Origin: Candidatus Pantoea persica
GTDB taxonomy: Bacteria; Pseudomonadota; Gammaproteobacteria; Enterobacterales; Enterobacteriaceae
NCBI RefSeq assembly: GCF_013753875.1
Contig: NZ_SMDS01000021.1
Location: 62,001 to 126,000 of the forward strand
Direction of reading: 5' to 3'
Length of the DNA: 64,000 nt
Shown: one piece after another, positions 1 to 10,241 of the stretch
Layout of the letters: every line of letters starts with the position of its first letter
Position numbering within the stretch: the stretch's first letter is position 1
Made by a program: the position numbers and the translations under genes
The notes under the pieces: generated by a model
The model's database searches: none
What the model was told of the DNA's origin: nothing
Seen by the model: the letters and a program-made list of their open reading frames with translations, nothing else

Positions 1-132
1 GCGAAACGCCTGATCGTGACCCATTTCAGCTCGCGCTATCTGCCGCGCGATATGCCGCGTTTGCTGGAGGAGTGCCGCTCGGTGTTTCCCGACACCGAAC
101 TGGCGCACGATCTGGCGGTATTTACGCTGTAG
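1..132 (+). CDS. rbn: Ribonuclease BN/Z (ElaC family), C-terminal end only
   Basis: The reading frame is open from the first base and ends in TAG. The last 43 residues include [22 protein letters not shown] and a final VFTL, matching the C-terminus of E. coli RNase BN (tRNase Z family, metallo-beta-lactamase fold), which matures tRNA 3' ends. The catalytic part lies outside the window, so integrity cannot be judged. The next gene runs tail-to-tail on the other strand. Confidence 0.85.
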   Translation, partial: AKRLIVTHFSSRYLPRDMPRLLEECRSVFPDTELAHDLAVFTL

Positions 133-720
133 CCTTGGCCCGTGCGCTAGCGCTGCAGCGCCGGCCAGCGCAGCGAACAGCACCGGCAGCGCGCTCAGCA
201 GCAGCGCCGTCGGGCGGCCCAGCCTGGCGCGCAGCCGCTGCTGCAGATAGCCGCGAAAAAATGCCTCCTCCGCCAGCGCGACGAAAAAGAGATTTGCCAG
301 CATAAAGCGTCCCAGCCAGTCCGGCAGGTGGCGCTCGAAGCCGAGTCCGCCCGGCAGCAGCGCCAGCCACGCCAGCGTGCGGCGCGGCGGGCAGGTGCGG
401 GCGCGAAATAGCGACGGCGCGCAGGCCAACAGCACAAAGGGAATCAGCGCCTTATCGGCGTTGAAGCTGAAGGCGCCAGGCAGGCTGTGCGGCCCAATCG
501 GCGCGCCATTGAGCTGCGGCACGCGCTGGAAACCGGGGAAAAGGCGCAGAAACAATTCAACGGCAATAGCCGCCAGCGCCAGTTCGTCGCTGCGCTGCGC
601 GATGCCGCGTCGGCGCAGCCAGGCCAGCAGAGGCAGCGCGGCGACCGTAACAATCTGCTGCATCAGCACCAGCGCGCAGGCCAGCACTATCCAGACTGAC
701 AGGTCGGCCAGCGTTGACAT
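133..720 (-). pseudogene. CPBP-family intramembrane metalloprotease, C-terminus apparently truncated
   Basis: From ATG at 720 an open frame of hydrophobic character runs leftwards. Around residue 140 it contains LANLFFVALAEEAFFRGYLQ, which carries the EExxxR motif of CPBP (CAAX-protease-like) membrane proteases. These are polytopic inner-membrane proteins. The second and third metal motifs (FxxxH, HxxxN) should follow over about 60-80 residues. Instead there is only an Ala-rich stretch with one candidate His, and the frame then runs without a stop into the antisense of rbn. I therefore read it as truncated by a deletion next to rbn. It could be a short divergent homologue. No stop falls inside the window. 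Confidence 0.55.
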
Positions 721-729
721 ACGGCAATA

Positions 730-1509
730 TTACTCCGCGACGATCTGCGTCACGCTGTAGTGTCCAGTGCCGGTCGGCACCAGCTTCTTGTGCAGCCACG
801 GCAGCAGATCGTTCATCTGCTGCGCCAGCTTCCACGGTGGGTTAATGACGATCATGCCGCGCTGATCGCTGTCGGGACGCATGGCCAGCTCGATCTGCCG
901 AATATTGCGAATGCCGGTCGCCTCCAGATCGCGCAGACGCCGGTCGCGAAGCGCTTGTGGCCTTCGTGAATCGCTTTGACCACCGCTTGGTAGTCGCTTT
1001 TCAGCTCGTAGGGCGGATCGATCAGGATCATGCCGCGGCGGGTCGGCGGCGGCAGCTTCGCCTTCAGCTGCTGATAGCTATCGATGCGCTCGACGCGGGC
1101 GCGGCTGTCTTTCAGGAAATCGCCGCGCAGCAGGGGGGGGGGGGGAGTCGCTCGGGTGCAGTTCGGTGAGCTGCAGCTTATCCTCTGCGTGCAGCAGATG
1201 ACGCGCAATCAGCGGCGAGCCGGGATAGTAGCGCAGCGTGCCGCTGTGGTTGAGGTCGCGAATGGCTTTGAAGTAGGGCTTCAGCAGTTCCGGCGCGTCC
1301 GGCTGCTGCCAGATGCAGGCGATGCCTTCCAGATATTCACCGGTGCGTTCGGCGTGCTCGCCGCTCAGCAGGTAGCTGCCTGCGCCTGCGTGGCTGTCGA
1401 GACAGGGAAACGGCTTCTCTTTCCCTTGCAGCGCGCTAATGATCAGGCTCTGTACGGTGTGTTCATCGGCATGGTTGCCGGCGTGAAAACTGTGGCGATA
1501 GCTCAGCAT
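730..1509 (-). pseudogene. rlmJ: 23S rRNA (adenine-2030-N6)-methyltransferase, broken
   Basis: Starting at ATG 1509 (MLSYRHSFHAGNHAD) and ending at TAA 730 this is E. coli RlmJ, which methylates A2030 of 23S rRNA. Three lesions are visible. A 6-base in-frame deletion turns D-V-L-K-H into D-E-H and removes the Lys about 18 residues in, reported as important for catalysis. A run of 13 G at 1133-1145 shifts the frame after LHPSD. A deletion of roughly 50 bases near 930-950 joins RFATGVCAIW to EATGIRNIRQ. The IDPPYE catalytic motif is still readable between the lesions. Its usual partner prlC lies next to it, divergently transcribed. Confidence 0.9.
1133..1145. repeat. Homopolymer run of 13 G inside rlmJ
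   Basis: Thirteen consecutive G on the + strand (C on the coding strand) sit where relatives encode a mixed Phe-Pro-Leu-Leu stretch. The run shifts the rlmJ frame. It could be a slippage expansion or an assembly or basecalling artefact. Confidence 0.9.
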
Positions 1510-1737
1510 AACAGTGGAGATTCCGCGGTTGGCGTAAAAAAGGGCGTACTGCAAGTAAGCACGATCATACCTGCTGAAGGGGAAAAATGCTGGTCGATCC
1601 TCAGACGCGGCGCGCGCCCAGCTGTTTCTTCGCCGCTCAGTCGGGGCCGCCATTGATTTTCGCTACACTTAACCGCATGTTAATACGATTGCGTTGCGCG
1701 CGCTGTCGCGCCCCATACATTGAACAAGGACTGCACT

Positions 1738-3780
1738 ATGACCAATCCGTTACTCCAGCCTTTTACGCTGCCGCCTTTTTCCGCCATTCAGCCTGAGCAT
1801 GTGCTGCCTGCCGTCGCCGAGGCGCTGAACGAATGCCGTGCGACAGTAGAGAAAGTCGTGGCGCAGGGCGCGCCCTACACCTGGGCGAATCTGGTGCAGC
1901 CGCTGGCCGAGGCGGATGATCGCCTGGGCCGCATTTTCTCACCGGTCAGCCATCTTAACTCGGTAAAAAACAGCCCAGAGCTGCGTCAAGCCTATGAAGA
2001 GACGCTGCCGCTGCTCTCTGAGTACAGCACCTGGGTCGGCCAGCACGCCGGGCTGTATCAGGCTTACCGCGATCTGAAAGAGGGCGAAAGCTTCGCCGCA
2101 CTCGACGTGGCGCAGAAAAAATCGGTGGATAACGCCCTGCGCGACTTCGAGTTTTCCGGCATCGGCCTTGATAAAGAGAAGCAGAAGCGCTACGGCGAAA
2201 TCGCCGCGCGCCTCTCTGAACTCGGCTCTGCCTACAGCAACAACGTGCTCGACGCCACCATGGGCTGGAGCAAGCTGATCACCGACGAGAGCGAACTGGC
2301 CGGCATGCCGGAAAGCGCGCTGGCGACGGCGAAATCGCAGGCCGAAGCCAAAGAGCAGGAAGGCTGGCTGCTGACGCTGGATATTCCGAGCTACCTGCCG
2401 GTAATGACCTACTGCGACAACGCCGCGCTACGTGAAGAGATGTATCGCGCCTACTCGACGCGCGCCTCCGATCAGGGGCCGAACGCCGGTAAATGGGACA
2501 ACGGCCCGATCATGGCGGAAGAGCTGGCGCTGCGTCACGAGTTGGCGCAGCTGCTGGGCTTCGACTCCTACGCCGACAAATCGCTGGCCACCAAAATGGC
2601 AGAAAACCCGGCGCAAGTGCTCGACTTCCTGAACGATCTGGCGAAGCGCGCCCGGCCGCAGGCGGAAAAAGAGCTGGCGCAGCTGCGCGCCTTCGCCGAG
2701 AAAGAGTACGGCGTCAGCGAGCTGAATCCGTGGGATCTCACCTACTACGGCGAGAAGCAGAAGCAGCACCTCTACACCATCAGCGACGAACAGCTGCGTC
2801 CTTACTTCCCGGAAGCGCGCGCCGTTAACGGCTTGTTTGAAGTAGTGAAGCGCATCTACGGAATCACCGCCAAAGAGCGCACCGACGTCGACGTTTACCA
2901 TCCCGACGTGCGCTTCTTCGACTTGTTTGACGAAAGCGGCGAGCTGCGTGGCAGCTTCTATCTCGACCTCTACGCGCGCGAGCACAAGCGCGGCGGCGCC
3001 TGGATGGATGACTGCGTCGGCCAGATGCGCAAGGCTGACGGCACGCTGCAGAAGCCGGTCGCCTACTTGACCTGTAACTTCAACCGTCCGGTCAACGGCA
3101 AGCCGGCGCTGTTTACCCACGACGAAGTTACTACCCTGTTCCACGAGTTCGGTCACGGCCTGCACCATATGCTGACGCGCATCGAAACCCCGGGCGTCTC
3201 TGGCATCAGCGGCGTGCCGTGGGATGCGGTGGAGCTGCCGAGCCAGTTTATGGAGAACTGGTGCTGGGAGCCGGACGCGCTGGCGTTTATCTCCGGCCAC
3301 TATGAAACCGGCGAGCCGCTGCCGAAAGCGCTGCTCGACAAGATGCTGGCGGCGAAGAACGACCAGGCGGCGCTGTTTATCCTGCGCCAGCTGGAGTTCG
3401 GCCTGTTCGACTTCCGCCTGCACGCCGAGTTCGATCCGGCGCAAGGCGCGCAGATCCTCGAAACACTGCGCGAAGTGAAAAAGCTGGTGGCGGTGGTGCC
3501 GAGCTCGGAATGGGGCCGTTTCCCGCACGCCTTCAGCCATATCTTCGCGGGCGGCTACGCGGCGGGCTACTATAGCTATCTGTGGGCAAACGTGCTGGCG
3601 GCGGATGCCTATTCGCGCTTTGAAGAAGAGGGCATCTTCAACCGGCAGACCGGCCAGTCGTTCCTCGACAACATCCTGACGCGCGGCGGGTCGGAAGAGC
3701 CGATAGAGCTGTTCAAACGCTTCCGCGGCCGCGAACCGCAGCTCGACGCGATGCTGGAACACTACGGTATCCAGGGGTAA
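1738..3780 (+). CDS. prlC: Oligopeptidase A (M3 family zinc metallopeptidase)
   Basis: The product is 680 residues, the E. coli PrlC length, starting [14 protein letters not shown]. An AAGGA ribosome site lies about 8 bases before ATG 1738; a longer upstream start at 1720 lacks this support. The M3 zinc motif HEFGH sits at about residue 470, followed by the expected downstream catalytic region. Oligopeptidase A is a cytosolic peptidase that degrades signal peptides and short peptides. rsmJ begins 8 bases after its stop, as in the prlC-rsmJ operon of E. coli. No lesion is seen over 2 kb, in contrast with its neighbours. Confidence 0.97.
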   Translation: MTNPLLQPFTLPPFSAIQPEHVLPAVAEALNECRATVEKVVAQGAPYTWANLVQPLAEADDRLGRIFSPVSHLNSVKNSPELRQAYEETLPLLSEYSTWVGQHAGLYQAYRDLKEGESFAALDVAQKKSVDNALRDFEFSGIGLDKEKQKRYGEIAARLSELGSAYSNNVLDATMGWSKLITDESELAGMPESALATAKSQAEAKEQEGWLLTLDIPSYLPVMTYCDNAALREEMYRAYSTRASDQGPNAGKWDNGPIMAEELALRHELAQLLGFDSYADKSLATKMAENPAQVLDFLNDLAKRARPQAEKELAQLRAFAEKEYGVSELNPWDLTYYGEKQKQHLYTISDEQLRPYFPEARAVNGLFEVVKRIYGITAKERTDVDVYHPDVRFFDLFDESGELRGSFYLDLYAREHKRGGAWMDDCVGQMRKADGTLQKPVAYLTCNFNRPVNGKPALFTHDEVTTLFHEFGHGLHHMLTRIETPGVSGISGVPWDAVELPSQFMENWCWEPDALAFISGHYETGEPLPKALLDKMLAAKNDQAALFILRQLEFGLFDFRLHAEFDPAQGAQILETLREVKKLVAVVPSSEWGRFPHAFSHIFAGGYAAGYYSYLWANVLAADAYSRFEEEGIFNRQTGQSFLDNILTRGGSEEPIELFKRFRGREPQLDAMLEHYGIQG

Positions 3781-3788
3781 CGGCGTTA

Positions 3789-4541
3789 GTGAAAATCTGT
3801 TTGATTGATGAATCGGGCGCCGGTGACGGCGCCTTGTCGCATCTGGTGCAGCGCTGGCAGCTGGAGCACGATGCGGACAACGCGCTGGCGCTGGTGCAGA
3901 CGCCGACGCATCTTGAGCTGCGCAAGCGTGACGAGCCGAAGCTGGGCGGCATTTTTGTCGATTTCATCTCCGGCGCGATGGCACACCGGCGGAAATTCGG
4001 CGGCGGACGCGGCGAGGCGGTGGGCAAAGCGGTCGGCGTGAAGGGCGATTATCTGCCGGACGTGGTGGACGCCACCGCAGGATTAGGACGCGACGCCTTT
4101 GTGCTGGCGGCGGTGGGCTGCCGAGTACGTATGCTGGAACGCCATCCGGTCGTCGCGGCGCTGCTAGACGACGGGCTGCAGCGCGGCTATCAGGATGCGG
4201 AGATTGGCGGCTGGCTGTGGGAGCGGCTGACGCTGATCCACGCGCCTAGCGCGCAGGCGCTCGGCGCTATCACACCCGCGCCGGACGTGGTCTATCTGGA
4301 TCCGATGTATCCGCACCGGCAGAAGAGCGCAATGGTGAAAAAGGAGATGCGGGTGTTTCAGTCGCTAGTGGGCACCGATGAGGACGCCGACGCGCTGCTG
4401 GAGCCGGCGCGTCGCTTGGCGAAAAAGCGTATCGTCGTGAAGCGGCCCGACTATGCGCCACCGCTGGCGGGCATCGCAACACAGTCGGCGGTGGTGACGA
4501 AAAGCCATCGCTTCGATATTTATCCGCCGCTTGCGACGTAA
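3789..4541 (+). CDS. rsmJ: 16S rRNA (guanine-1516-N2)-methyltransferase
   Basis: The 250-residue product has the same length as E. coli RsmJ (YhiQ). It begins at GTG 3789 with [18 protein letters not shown]-binding segment is seen as [20 protein letters not shown] (about residues 95-115) and a substrate-side motif as YLDPMYPHR. It methylates G1516 of 16S rRNA in the 30S subunit. It sits 8 bases downstream of prlC and is probably cotranscribed with it. It is intact, while the 23S methylase gene rlmJ nearby is broken. The dtpB (yhiP) peptide transporter often found after it in E. coli is absent; 4542-4723 shows nothing recognisable. Confidence 0.96.
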   Translation: MKICLIDESGAGDGALSHLVQRWQLEHDADNALALVQTPTHLELRKRDEPKLGGIFVDFISGAMAHRRKFGGGRGEAVGKAVGVKGDYLPDVVDATAGLGRDAFVLAAVGCRVRMLERHPVVAALLDDGLQRGYQDAEIGGWLWERLTLIHAPSAQALGAITPAPDVVYLDPMYPHRQKSAMVKKEMRVFQSLVGTDEDADALLEPARRLAKKRIVVKRPDYAPPLAGIATQSAVVTKSHRFDIYPPLAT

Positions 4542-4723
4542 AGGGTAAACAGGCTGATGGGTGTTAGCTGAGGCGATCGAATCAGCTATGATAGTCGGTG
4601 ATAGGCGTCGCTTTACGCCTCTCTGCTCGCTCGGCCCATACAAATACGCTGAAGTGCGTTCTTCATCGGATCTGTTCCCTGTCAGCCGCTGTTCAGTCTG
4701 GCTCTAGGAATGGCAGGGGATCT

Positions 4724-5163
4724 TTACTCGTCCTCTTCGTCGCGCAGCGGCACAATCAGCATATCGATATGCACCGTGTTGATCAGCTGGCGCGCCGATG
4801 ACATCAGCTTGCTCTAGAAATCCTGATGGTGGCCGCACACCACTAAATCCACATCATACTTTTTGATCGCGTCCACCGGCACCTGGCCAAGATCGCCGCT
4901 GCCGCTCAGCGTCTCGCTGATAGGATAACCCGACGCTTCCGACAGACCGCATAGTGCAGCATGCGTCTCCTCCGAGATGCGCTTTTGCATATCGCCAAGG
5001 TTGACGTCAATCAGGCCGGTATAGAGATCGGAATAGTTAACGTCGACGTAGATTAACGAAATTTTGACGTCGTAGGGGCGTGCCAGCGAAACGGCTTTAT
5101 CCACCAGTAAAACTGACTTTCGGGAGAAAGGTTGACTGCAATCAGGATATGTTTATAAGCCAT
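4724..5163 (-). pseudogene. uspA: Universal stress protein A, nonsense codon plus frameshift
   Basis: From ATG 5163 the sequence reads [16 protein letters not shown] and later [19 protein letters not shown] and LRDEEDE before TAA at 4724, which is E. coli UspA (144 residues). A one-base deletion near 5110, just after SPES, throws the frame off. The Trp after HHQDF is TAG (TGG to TAG). UspA is a soluble dimeric stress and starvation protein. Asp to Asn at residue 11 is a further change. The divergent uspB gene 424 bases away is intact. Confidence 0.93.
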
Positions 5164-5587
5164 GATGTAACCCCTTTCACAAGATTCAGGTTAGCAACCT
5201 GTCTTCTGTCGCGTTATTGCCTGCGAAATCCATGACGCGAACGGGCGATATGCGTTACCAGATGTTCTGTGGGCTGGGCCAGCAGATTGTTGTTATCTTT
5301 CCAGTATAGCGGCGACGCCCTACAAATGCTTTCGCACGCGCTTCGGTTATGAATAAGATCAAGGCTTAGCGTCTTTTCCGCTCGCCGCGAACGAAAATCC
5401 TCGCTGGAAAAATTTTTCAAACTTCTCCTACACTACAAATTAACGGTTACTCTTACCTGACGCTGACTGCTTAAGCTTGTCAAAAACAACAGATCTGTTC
5501 GGGTCATTTAGCGTTTGGCTTTTTACCGTGGAGCGTTAAGCGCAGCCGCGCATAACCTGTCGCTGCGGCTCCAGTCGGGAGGGGAAT
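5164..5587. promoter_or_regulatory. Divergent uspA/uspB intergenic region
   Basis: These 424 bases without a gene separate the divergent uspA and uspB starts and must hold both promoters. I see no ORF with family resemblance, no RNA gene and no strong operator palindrome. Short reading frames here are spurious. Confidence 0.5.
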
Positions 5588-5923
5588 ATGATCAGCACTA
5601 TCGCGCTTTTCTGGGCTCTTTGTGTGGTGTGTATCGTGAATATGGCGCGCTATTTCTCTTCTCTGCGCGCGCTGCTGGCGGTGCTGCGAGGCTGCGATCC
5701 CTTGCTCTATCAGTACGTTGATGGCGCGGGATTCTTTACCTCGCACGGCCAGCCGAGCAAACAGGTGCGGTTAGTGCGTTATATCTGGGCGAAATGCTAT
5801 CTCGACCATCACGACGACGAATTCATTCGCCGCTGCGAGCGAGTGCGCGGGCAGTTTATGCTGACCAGCGCGCTGTGCGGGCTGGTGATCCTCAGCCTGA
5901 TTTGCATGGCCATCTGGCACTAA
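5588..5923 (+). CDS. uspB: Universal stress protein B (membrane protein)
   Basis: The product has 111 residues, identical in length to E. coli UspB and closely similar throughout: [15 protein letters not shown] at the start, [10 protein letters not shown] and [15 protein letters not shown] in the middle. It has an N-terminal hydrophobic segment and a second one near the C-terminus, so it is probably an inner-membrane protein with two spans. In E. coli it is RpoS-dependent and affects stationary-phase ethanol resistance. A GGAGGGG ribosome site lies just before the ATG. It shares a strong terminator with convergent pitA. Confidence 0.96.
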   Translation: MISTIALFWALCVVCIVNMARYFSSLRALLAVLRGCDPLLYQYVDGAGFFTSHGQPSKQVRLVRYIWAKCYLDHHDDEFIRRCERVRGQFMLTSALCGLVILSLICMAIWH

Positions 5924-5929
5924 AACAAA

Positions 5930-5951
5930 AAGGGCGACTTGCGTCGCCCTT
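5930..5951. terminator. Bidirectional terminator between uspB and pitA
   Basis: GGGCGAC at 5932-5938 pairs with GTCGCCC at 5943-5949 around a TTGC loop. A-rich sequence on the left side gives a T-tract for pitA on the minus strand. Confidence 0.85.
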
Positions 5952-5967
5952 GCGGTGTGGGAGCCGA

Positions 5968-7503
5968 TTAGATCAGCTTCAGCACCAGCCAGTAGAGGCT
6001 GCCCGACAGCACGATGCAGACCGGCAGCGTAAACACCCACGCCATGGCGATGTTTTTAATGGTTCGGCTCTGCAGCCCGCCGCCGTCAACCAGCATGGTA
6101 CCCGCCACCGACGACGACAGTATATGGGTGGTGGAAACCGGCATCCCTGTGTAGCTGGCGATGCCGATAGAAACCGCTGCCGTTACCTGCGCCGACATGC
6201 CTTGCGCATAGGTCATGCCTTTTTTACCAATCTTTTCGCCGATTGTTGTCGCCACGCGACGCCAGCCGATCATGGTGCCGATGCCAAGCGCCAGCGCGAC
6301 GGCCATGATAATCCACACCGGCGTATATTCGATGGTGCCCAGCAGATCGCCTTTTAGCTTGCCGAGGAAGCGCTTATCTTCAGCGCTGGTTTCTGACAGC
6401 TTCGCCGTTTTTTCAGCGGTGTCAGCGATGCAGAGCAGCAGACGGCGCATCTGGCTGCGCTGCTCCACGGTGAGCTGATCGTAGCTTTGTAGATTGGTGT
6501 TCAGCAGCCCCTGCGCGCGCTGTACCGCCTGCAGCGCACGCGCGCTGTCACAGTGGAACGCCTGCGGGCCCGACGGCGTCTCTTCTGGCGTCGGCAGCGC
6601 CGGCGGCGCCATCTGCACGACGTGCGTCAGCGCATCGCCATGGCGCTGATAGTACTGCTCCAGATGGTTTACCGCGTCGCGCGTGCGGGTGATGTCATAG
6701 CTGCTGGCGTTCATGTTCACCACGAAGCCCGCCGGCGCTATGCCAATCAGCACCAGCATAATCAGGCCGATGCCCTTCTGGCCGTCGTTGGCGCCATGCG
6801 AATAGCTGACGCCGATAGCGGAGACAATCAGCGCGGTACGCGTCCAGAACGGCGGCTTTTTCTTGCCGTCGATTTTTTCGCGATCGGCGGGCGTCATATG
6901 GATGCGCGCGCGCTTTTTCGTGCCGCTCCAGTAGCGACGCAGCAGGAAGATCAGGCTGCTTGCGATAATCAGGCCAACAATCGGCGACAGGATCAGCGAT
7001 AGGAAGATATTGATGACTTTCGGGATATTCAACGCATCGATGACCGAGGTGCCGGTCATCAGCGCGTTGGTCAGGCCGATGCCGATGATGGCGCCGATCA
7101 GCGTGTGCGAACTGGAGGCGGGAAGGCCCAGATACCAGGTGCCGAGGTTCCAGATAATGGAGGCCAGCAGCATGGAGAAGACCATCGCCAGACCGTGGGC
7201 GGAGCCGACGTTCAGCAGCAGATCGGTTGGCAGCATATGCACAATGGCGTAAGCCACGCTTAAGCCGCCAAGCAACACGCCAAGGAAGTTAAACACGCCT
7301 GCCATGATGACAGCGAGCTGCGCGCGCATCGCGCGAGTGTAAATAACGGTGGCAACGGCGTTAGCCGTATCGTGGAAGCCGTTGATTGCTTCGTAAAACA
7401 ATACAAACAGCAGAGCAAGAACCAATAACAGGCCGGTACTGAGGTCAAGACCAGCGAACAAGAACAAATGTAGCATAAACATTACGCCATTATTTGAGGA
7501 CAT
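5968..7503 (-). CDS. pitA: Low-affinity inorganic phosphate transporter
   Basis: This is a PiT-family phosphate/proton symporter close to E. coli PitA (499 residues). It shows the two family signatures [11 protein letters not shown] near the N-terminus and [12 protein letters not shown] mid-protein, and about ten membrane spans split by a variable soluble loop (about residues 275-360) that differs most from E. coli. The start is uncertain. The longest frame begins at 7503 (511 residues), but MLHLF at 7476, matching the E. coli start, is equally plausible and neither has a clear ribosome site. It is intact and likely supplies phosphate, metal-phosphate and some Zn uptake. Confidence 0.96.
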   Translation of the reverse strand: MSSNNGVMFMLHLFLFAGLDLSTGLLLVLALLFVLFYEAINGFHDTANAVATVIYTRAMRAQLAVIMAGVFNFLGVLLGGLSVAYAIVHMLPTDLLLNVGSAHGLAMVFSMLLASIIWNLGTWYLGLPASSSHTLIGAIIGIGLTNALMTGTSVIDALNIPKVINIFLSLILSPIVGLIIASSLIFLLRRYWSGTKKRARIHMTPADREKIDGKKKPPFWTRTALIVSAIGVSYSHGANDGQKGIGLIMLVLIGIAPAGFVVNMNASSYDITRTRDAVNHLEQYYQRHGDALTHVVQMAPPALPTPEETPSGPQAFHCDSARALQAVQRAQGLLNTNLQSYDQLTVEQRSQMRRLLLCIADTAEKTAKLSETSAEDKRFLGKLKGDLLGTIEYTPVWIIMAVALALGIGTMIGWRRVATTIGEKIGKKGMTYAQGMSAQVTAAVSIGIASYTGMPVSTTHILSSSVAGTMLVDGGGLQSRTIKNIAMAWVFTLPVCIVLSGSLYWLVLKLI

Positions 7504-7718
7504 GAGCGCGGCGCATTATCTGCGACAACGCCCTGTGTGGGAAAGCAAAATATAGCCTTGTTTTGACTTAAGAATGTCGCGAAATGGTTCGGTACGGATA
7601 AAAGTATTTTAAAATTAGTTATTTACATTGTGATATATTTGCGACAATTTTTTGATGCTGGCGTCCGGCAGAGTAGACCACTACAATCAGCGCCTCTCAG
7701 AACGGGCAGGGTAGAGCA

Positions 7719-8960
7719 GTGGAAACGTTTGACGTTATTATTATCGGCGCCGGTGCGGCGGGACTGTTCTGCGCGGCGCAGGCCGGGCAGCGAGGCCGCC
7801 GCGTGCTGCTGCTGGATAACGGCAAAAAGCCCGGCCGCAAAATCCTGATGTCGGGCGGCGGCCGCTGCAACTTTACCAATATGTACACCGAGCCGGCCGC
7901 CTAACTGTCGCACAATCCGCACTTCTGCAAATCGGCGCTGGCGCGCTATACCCAGTGGGATTTTATCGATCTGGTCAACCGCCACGGCATCGCCTGGCAC
8001 GAAAAACGCTCGGCCAGCTGTTTTGCGACGACTCGGCGCAGCAGATTGTCGATCTACTGATGGCGGAGTGCAAAAAAGGCCTGGTCACGCTGTGGCTGCG
8101 CAGCGAAGTGCTGAGCGTCGAGCGAGACGCGGCCGGCTATACACTGCAGCTTAACGGCGTGGCGGTGCAGGCGGAGAAGCTGGTGATCGCCAGCGGCGGT
8201 CTCTCCATACCGGGCTTTGGCGCCTCGCCGTTCGGCTATAAAATCGCCAAGCAGTTCGGCCCGAAGGTCTATCCGACGCGCGCCGGGCGGGTGCCGTTTA
8301 CCCTGCACAAGCCGCTGCTGGAGCGGCTACAGACCCTTTCCGGCGTCGCGGTGGACCCTACCATCGAAGCGCAGGATGGCACGCAGTTCAAAGAGGCTAT
8401 GCTCTTTACCCACCGCGGCCTCTCCGGCCCGGCGGTGCTGTAGATCTCCAGCTACTGGCAGCCGGGCGAGCACGTCAGCGTCAACCTGTCGCCCGCCACC
8501 TCGATTGATGACGTTATCAACGCGCAGCGCGAGGCGCACCCAAACCTGAGCCTGAAAACAGCCTGGCGAAGCTCTTGCCGAAGCGGCTGGTGGAAGTGCT
8601 GCAGGAGATAGGGCAGGTGCCGGATGTGTCGCTGAAGCAGCTCAACGGCAAGCAACAGGCGGAGCTGGCGCAGACGCTGCACCAGTGTGGCGCGTGCAGC
8701 CCAACGGCACCAAAGGCTATCGCACGGCGGAGGTGACGCTGGGCGGCGTCGATACCACGCAGCTGTCATCGAAAACCATGGAGGCCCGTGACGAGCTAGG
8801 TCTCTATTTTATCGGCGAAGTGGTGGACGTGACCGGCTGGTTGGGCGGCTATAACTTCCAATGGGCGTGGAGTTCCGCATGGGCGTTTGCGCCGGCACGA
8901 TCCGCTTCGCTGCTCTGTTACCGCTTCGTTCATTCCCCTACCGCTTCGCTAATCCCCTGA
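7719..8960 (+). pseudogene. yhiN: YhiN-family flavoprotein (BaiN/HI0933-like), multiply broken
   Basis: The sequence follows E. coli YhiN from GTG 7719 (DVIIIGAGAAGLFCAAQAG, the FAD-binding Rossmann motif) to a WAWSSAWAFA-like C-terminus. Lesions: Tyr to TAA about 60 codons in; loss of one A in an A-run at about 8005; Gln to TAG at about 8442; loss of one A at about 8557; gain of one T at about 8690. The last 40 bases repeat a TACCGCTTCG...ATTCCCCT unit, which may mark a small duplication. The family comprises NAD(P)/FAD-dependent oxidoreductases of unsettled physiological role. No function can remain. Confidence 0.93.
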
Positions 8961-9048
8961 CGCGTAACACTTTTAGACGAATCTGCCTGGCGCGATTTGC
9001 CGCCTGGATTTCAGGCTCCTAATTTATCATAGAGGAGATTCGCCCTCA

Positions 9049-9246
9049 ATGCTCACCTTTTTGCATTCCCTGTTTTCCAGCCCCAGGAGCTTTATCCGAG
9101 GAATGTCGCGCCAGGATATCAACGACTCTATCGCCGATGGCGAGCGCATCATTATCGATGAAGACGGCAACACCTCGGTGAATGTGCTGAGTGAGTAAGT
9201 GCATGAAGATTTTTAGCGCCATGTCGACTCGCTGAAAGGAGTCTGA
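9049..9246 (+). pseudogene. Unrecognised small protein, two in-frame stop codons
   Basis: A 65-codon frame starts at ATG 9049 with a GAGGAG ribosome site about 11 bases upstream. It ends at TGA 9246, immediately before the ATG of the next gene. The product would be hydrophilic: MLTFLHSLFSSPRSF, then ADGERIIIDEDGNTSVNVLS. TAA at 9196 and TAG at 9214 interrupt it, each where Gln would fit. There is no frameshift. I do not recognise the family. Its tight spacing to the next frame suggests a two-gene operon. Confidence 0.6.
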
Positions 9247-9247
9247 G

Positions 9248-10009
9248 ATGGGAACGGCGATATTCATAATGCTAATGGTGTGCGGCTACTAGTATACCAG
9301 CCGCGATCTCCCCCACTTTAAAATCCGCCGCAGCTTCGGCTGGGACGTCTATTTTCTCGTTGCGCTCTACGGCTGCATCTTCGTGTTGCAGGGGATGCTA
9401 GAGACTGCTATTATCTTGCTGATCCTGCTGATTATTTCCAGCGTCGCTAGCACGCTGCACGTTGTGCCGGGCGAACATCTGCGCTGGCAGATGGAGTTTA
9501 TGAACTGGAGTTTTCTCGGTATCCAGGCGCCGGTAGTGGTGATGCTCGCCTTTGCGGTGATGTTCTGCATGTACCGCTCAAACTGGTTGGCGAGCGCGCG
9601 CCTGAACAGCAGCGTCCGCAAAGATATCTATCATTAGCTCTCCAAATCCAACAGCGTCGAGCAGCTGCTCTATCAGTGCATGCAGGAGGGCGTGGTGCAC
9701 GCTGCCACCTTTGAGTATGAAAACACCGCCAATATCGTGCTCATCCTGATGCTCAGCGGCTATCGCGACAGCAAAACGCTCAGCATATCGATTGAGCACA
9801 ACTACAGCTGCTGGTACGCCGATCACTGCATTACGCTGACCTCCGAGCCGAAAAACGCCATGGCGTTCTGTAATAAGGTGCTGATGGTGGATTAGATCTA
9901 AAGCCTGTCGCTGTTCGATCCCGCCAGCGCCAGCTCGCTGGCGATGTCGCATCACGACGGCGTGCCGATGGAGGTACACGGCTCCTTTACGCGAGATTCT
10001 CCGCCGTAA
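9248..10009 (+). pseudogene. Unrecognised membrane protein, four in-frame stop codons
   Basis: A single frame of 253 sense or stop codons runs from ATG 9248 to TAA 10007-10009. It starts MGTAIFIMLMVCGY. Two or three hydrophobic stretches follow (about residues 1-14, 35-65 and 95-115: DVYFLVALYGCIFV, TAIILLILLIISSVAS, APVVVMLAFAVMFCMY), then a soluble domain of about 135 residues (SNSVEQLLYQCMQEGVV, FEYENTANIVLI). In-frame stops: TAG at 9290, 9635 and 9893 and TAA at 9899. No frameshift occurs over 762 bases, so decay here is by substitution only. I cannot name the family. It is paired with the small upstream frame. Confidence 0.6.
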
Positions 10010-10163
10010 ACAGCCGCAGTGCCCCCTTACCAGCCCGACAGATGTCGGGCTGGTAGCCGCTCTCCATATGGCGCAGCAGCAAATCGATGGCGAGACGCGG
10101 ATGCTGCTGCGCATTCTGATAAAGCGCGGCCGCCAGTTTCTCGCTGCGCCCGGTAATTTCTCA
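9987..10163 (-). pseudogene. C-terminal scrap of an unidentified gene
   Basis: On the minus strand a frame ending in TAA at 9987 reads KLAAALYQNAQQHPRL, then AIDLLLRHMESGYQPDI and ALRLFTAENLA. It looks like a genuine protein C-terminus but has no start and overlaps the end of the + strand membrane-protein remnant. I do not recognise it. Confidence 0.3.
10028..10055. repeat. Perfect 13-bp inverted repeat, 2-base loop
   Basis: TACCAGCCCGACA at 10028-10040 is followed after GA by its exact complement at 10043-10055. No T-tract follows. It lies at the end of two converging gene remnants and may be the relic of a terminator or a small palindromic repeat. Confidence 0.75.
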
Positions 10164-10241
10164 CGATCGCACCGGATGTCCCCACGTTTACCCGCCAGCC
10201 TCTAAGCTGATTACGTCACTTCACACAAAGAGGAACGGGAT

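Noticed and set aside
2428-3762. A 444-residue open frame antisense to prlC.
   Set aside because: It is a shadow of the GC-rich prlC codon pattern, with no ribosome site and Arg/Gln/Val-rich low-complexity composition.
5968-7503. Antisense frames across pitA (several of 80-187 codons).
   Set aside because: They are codon shadows; PitA has family signatures across its whole length.
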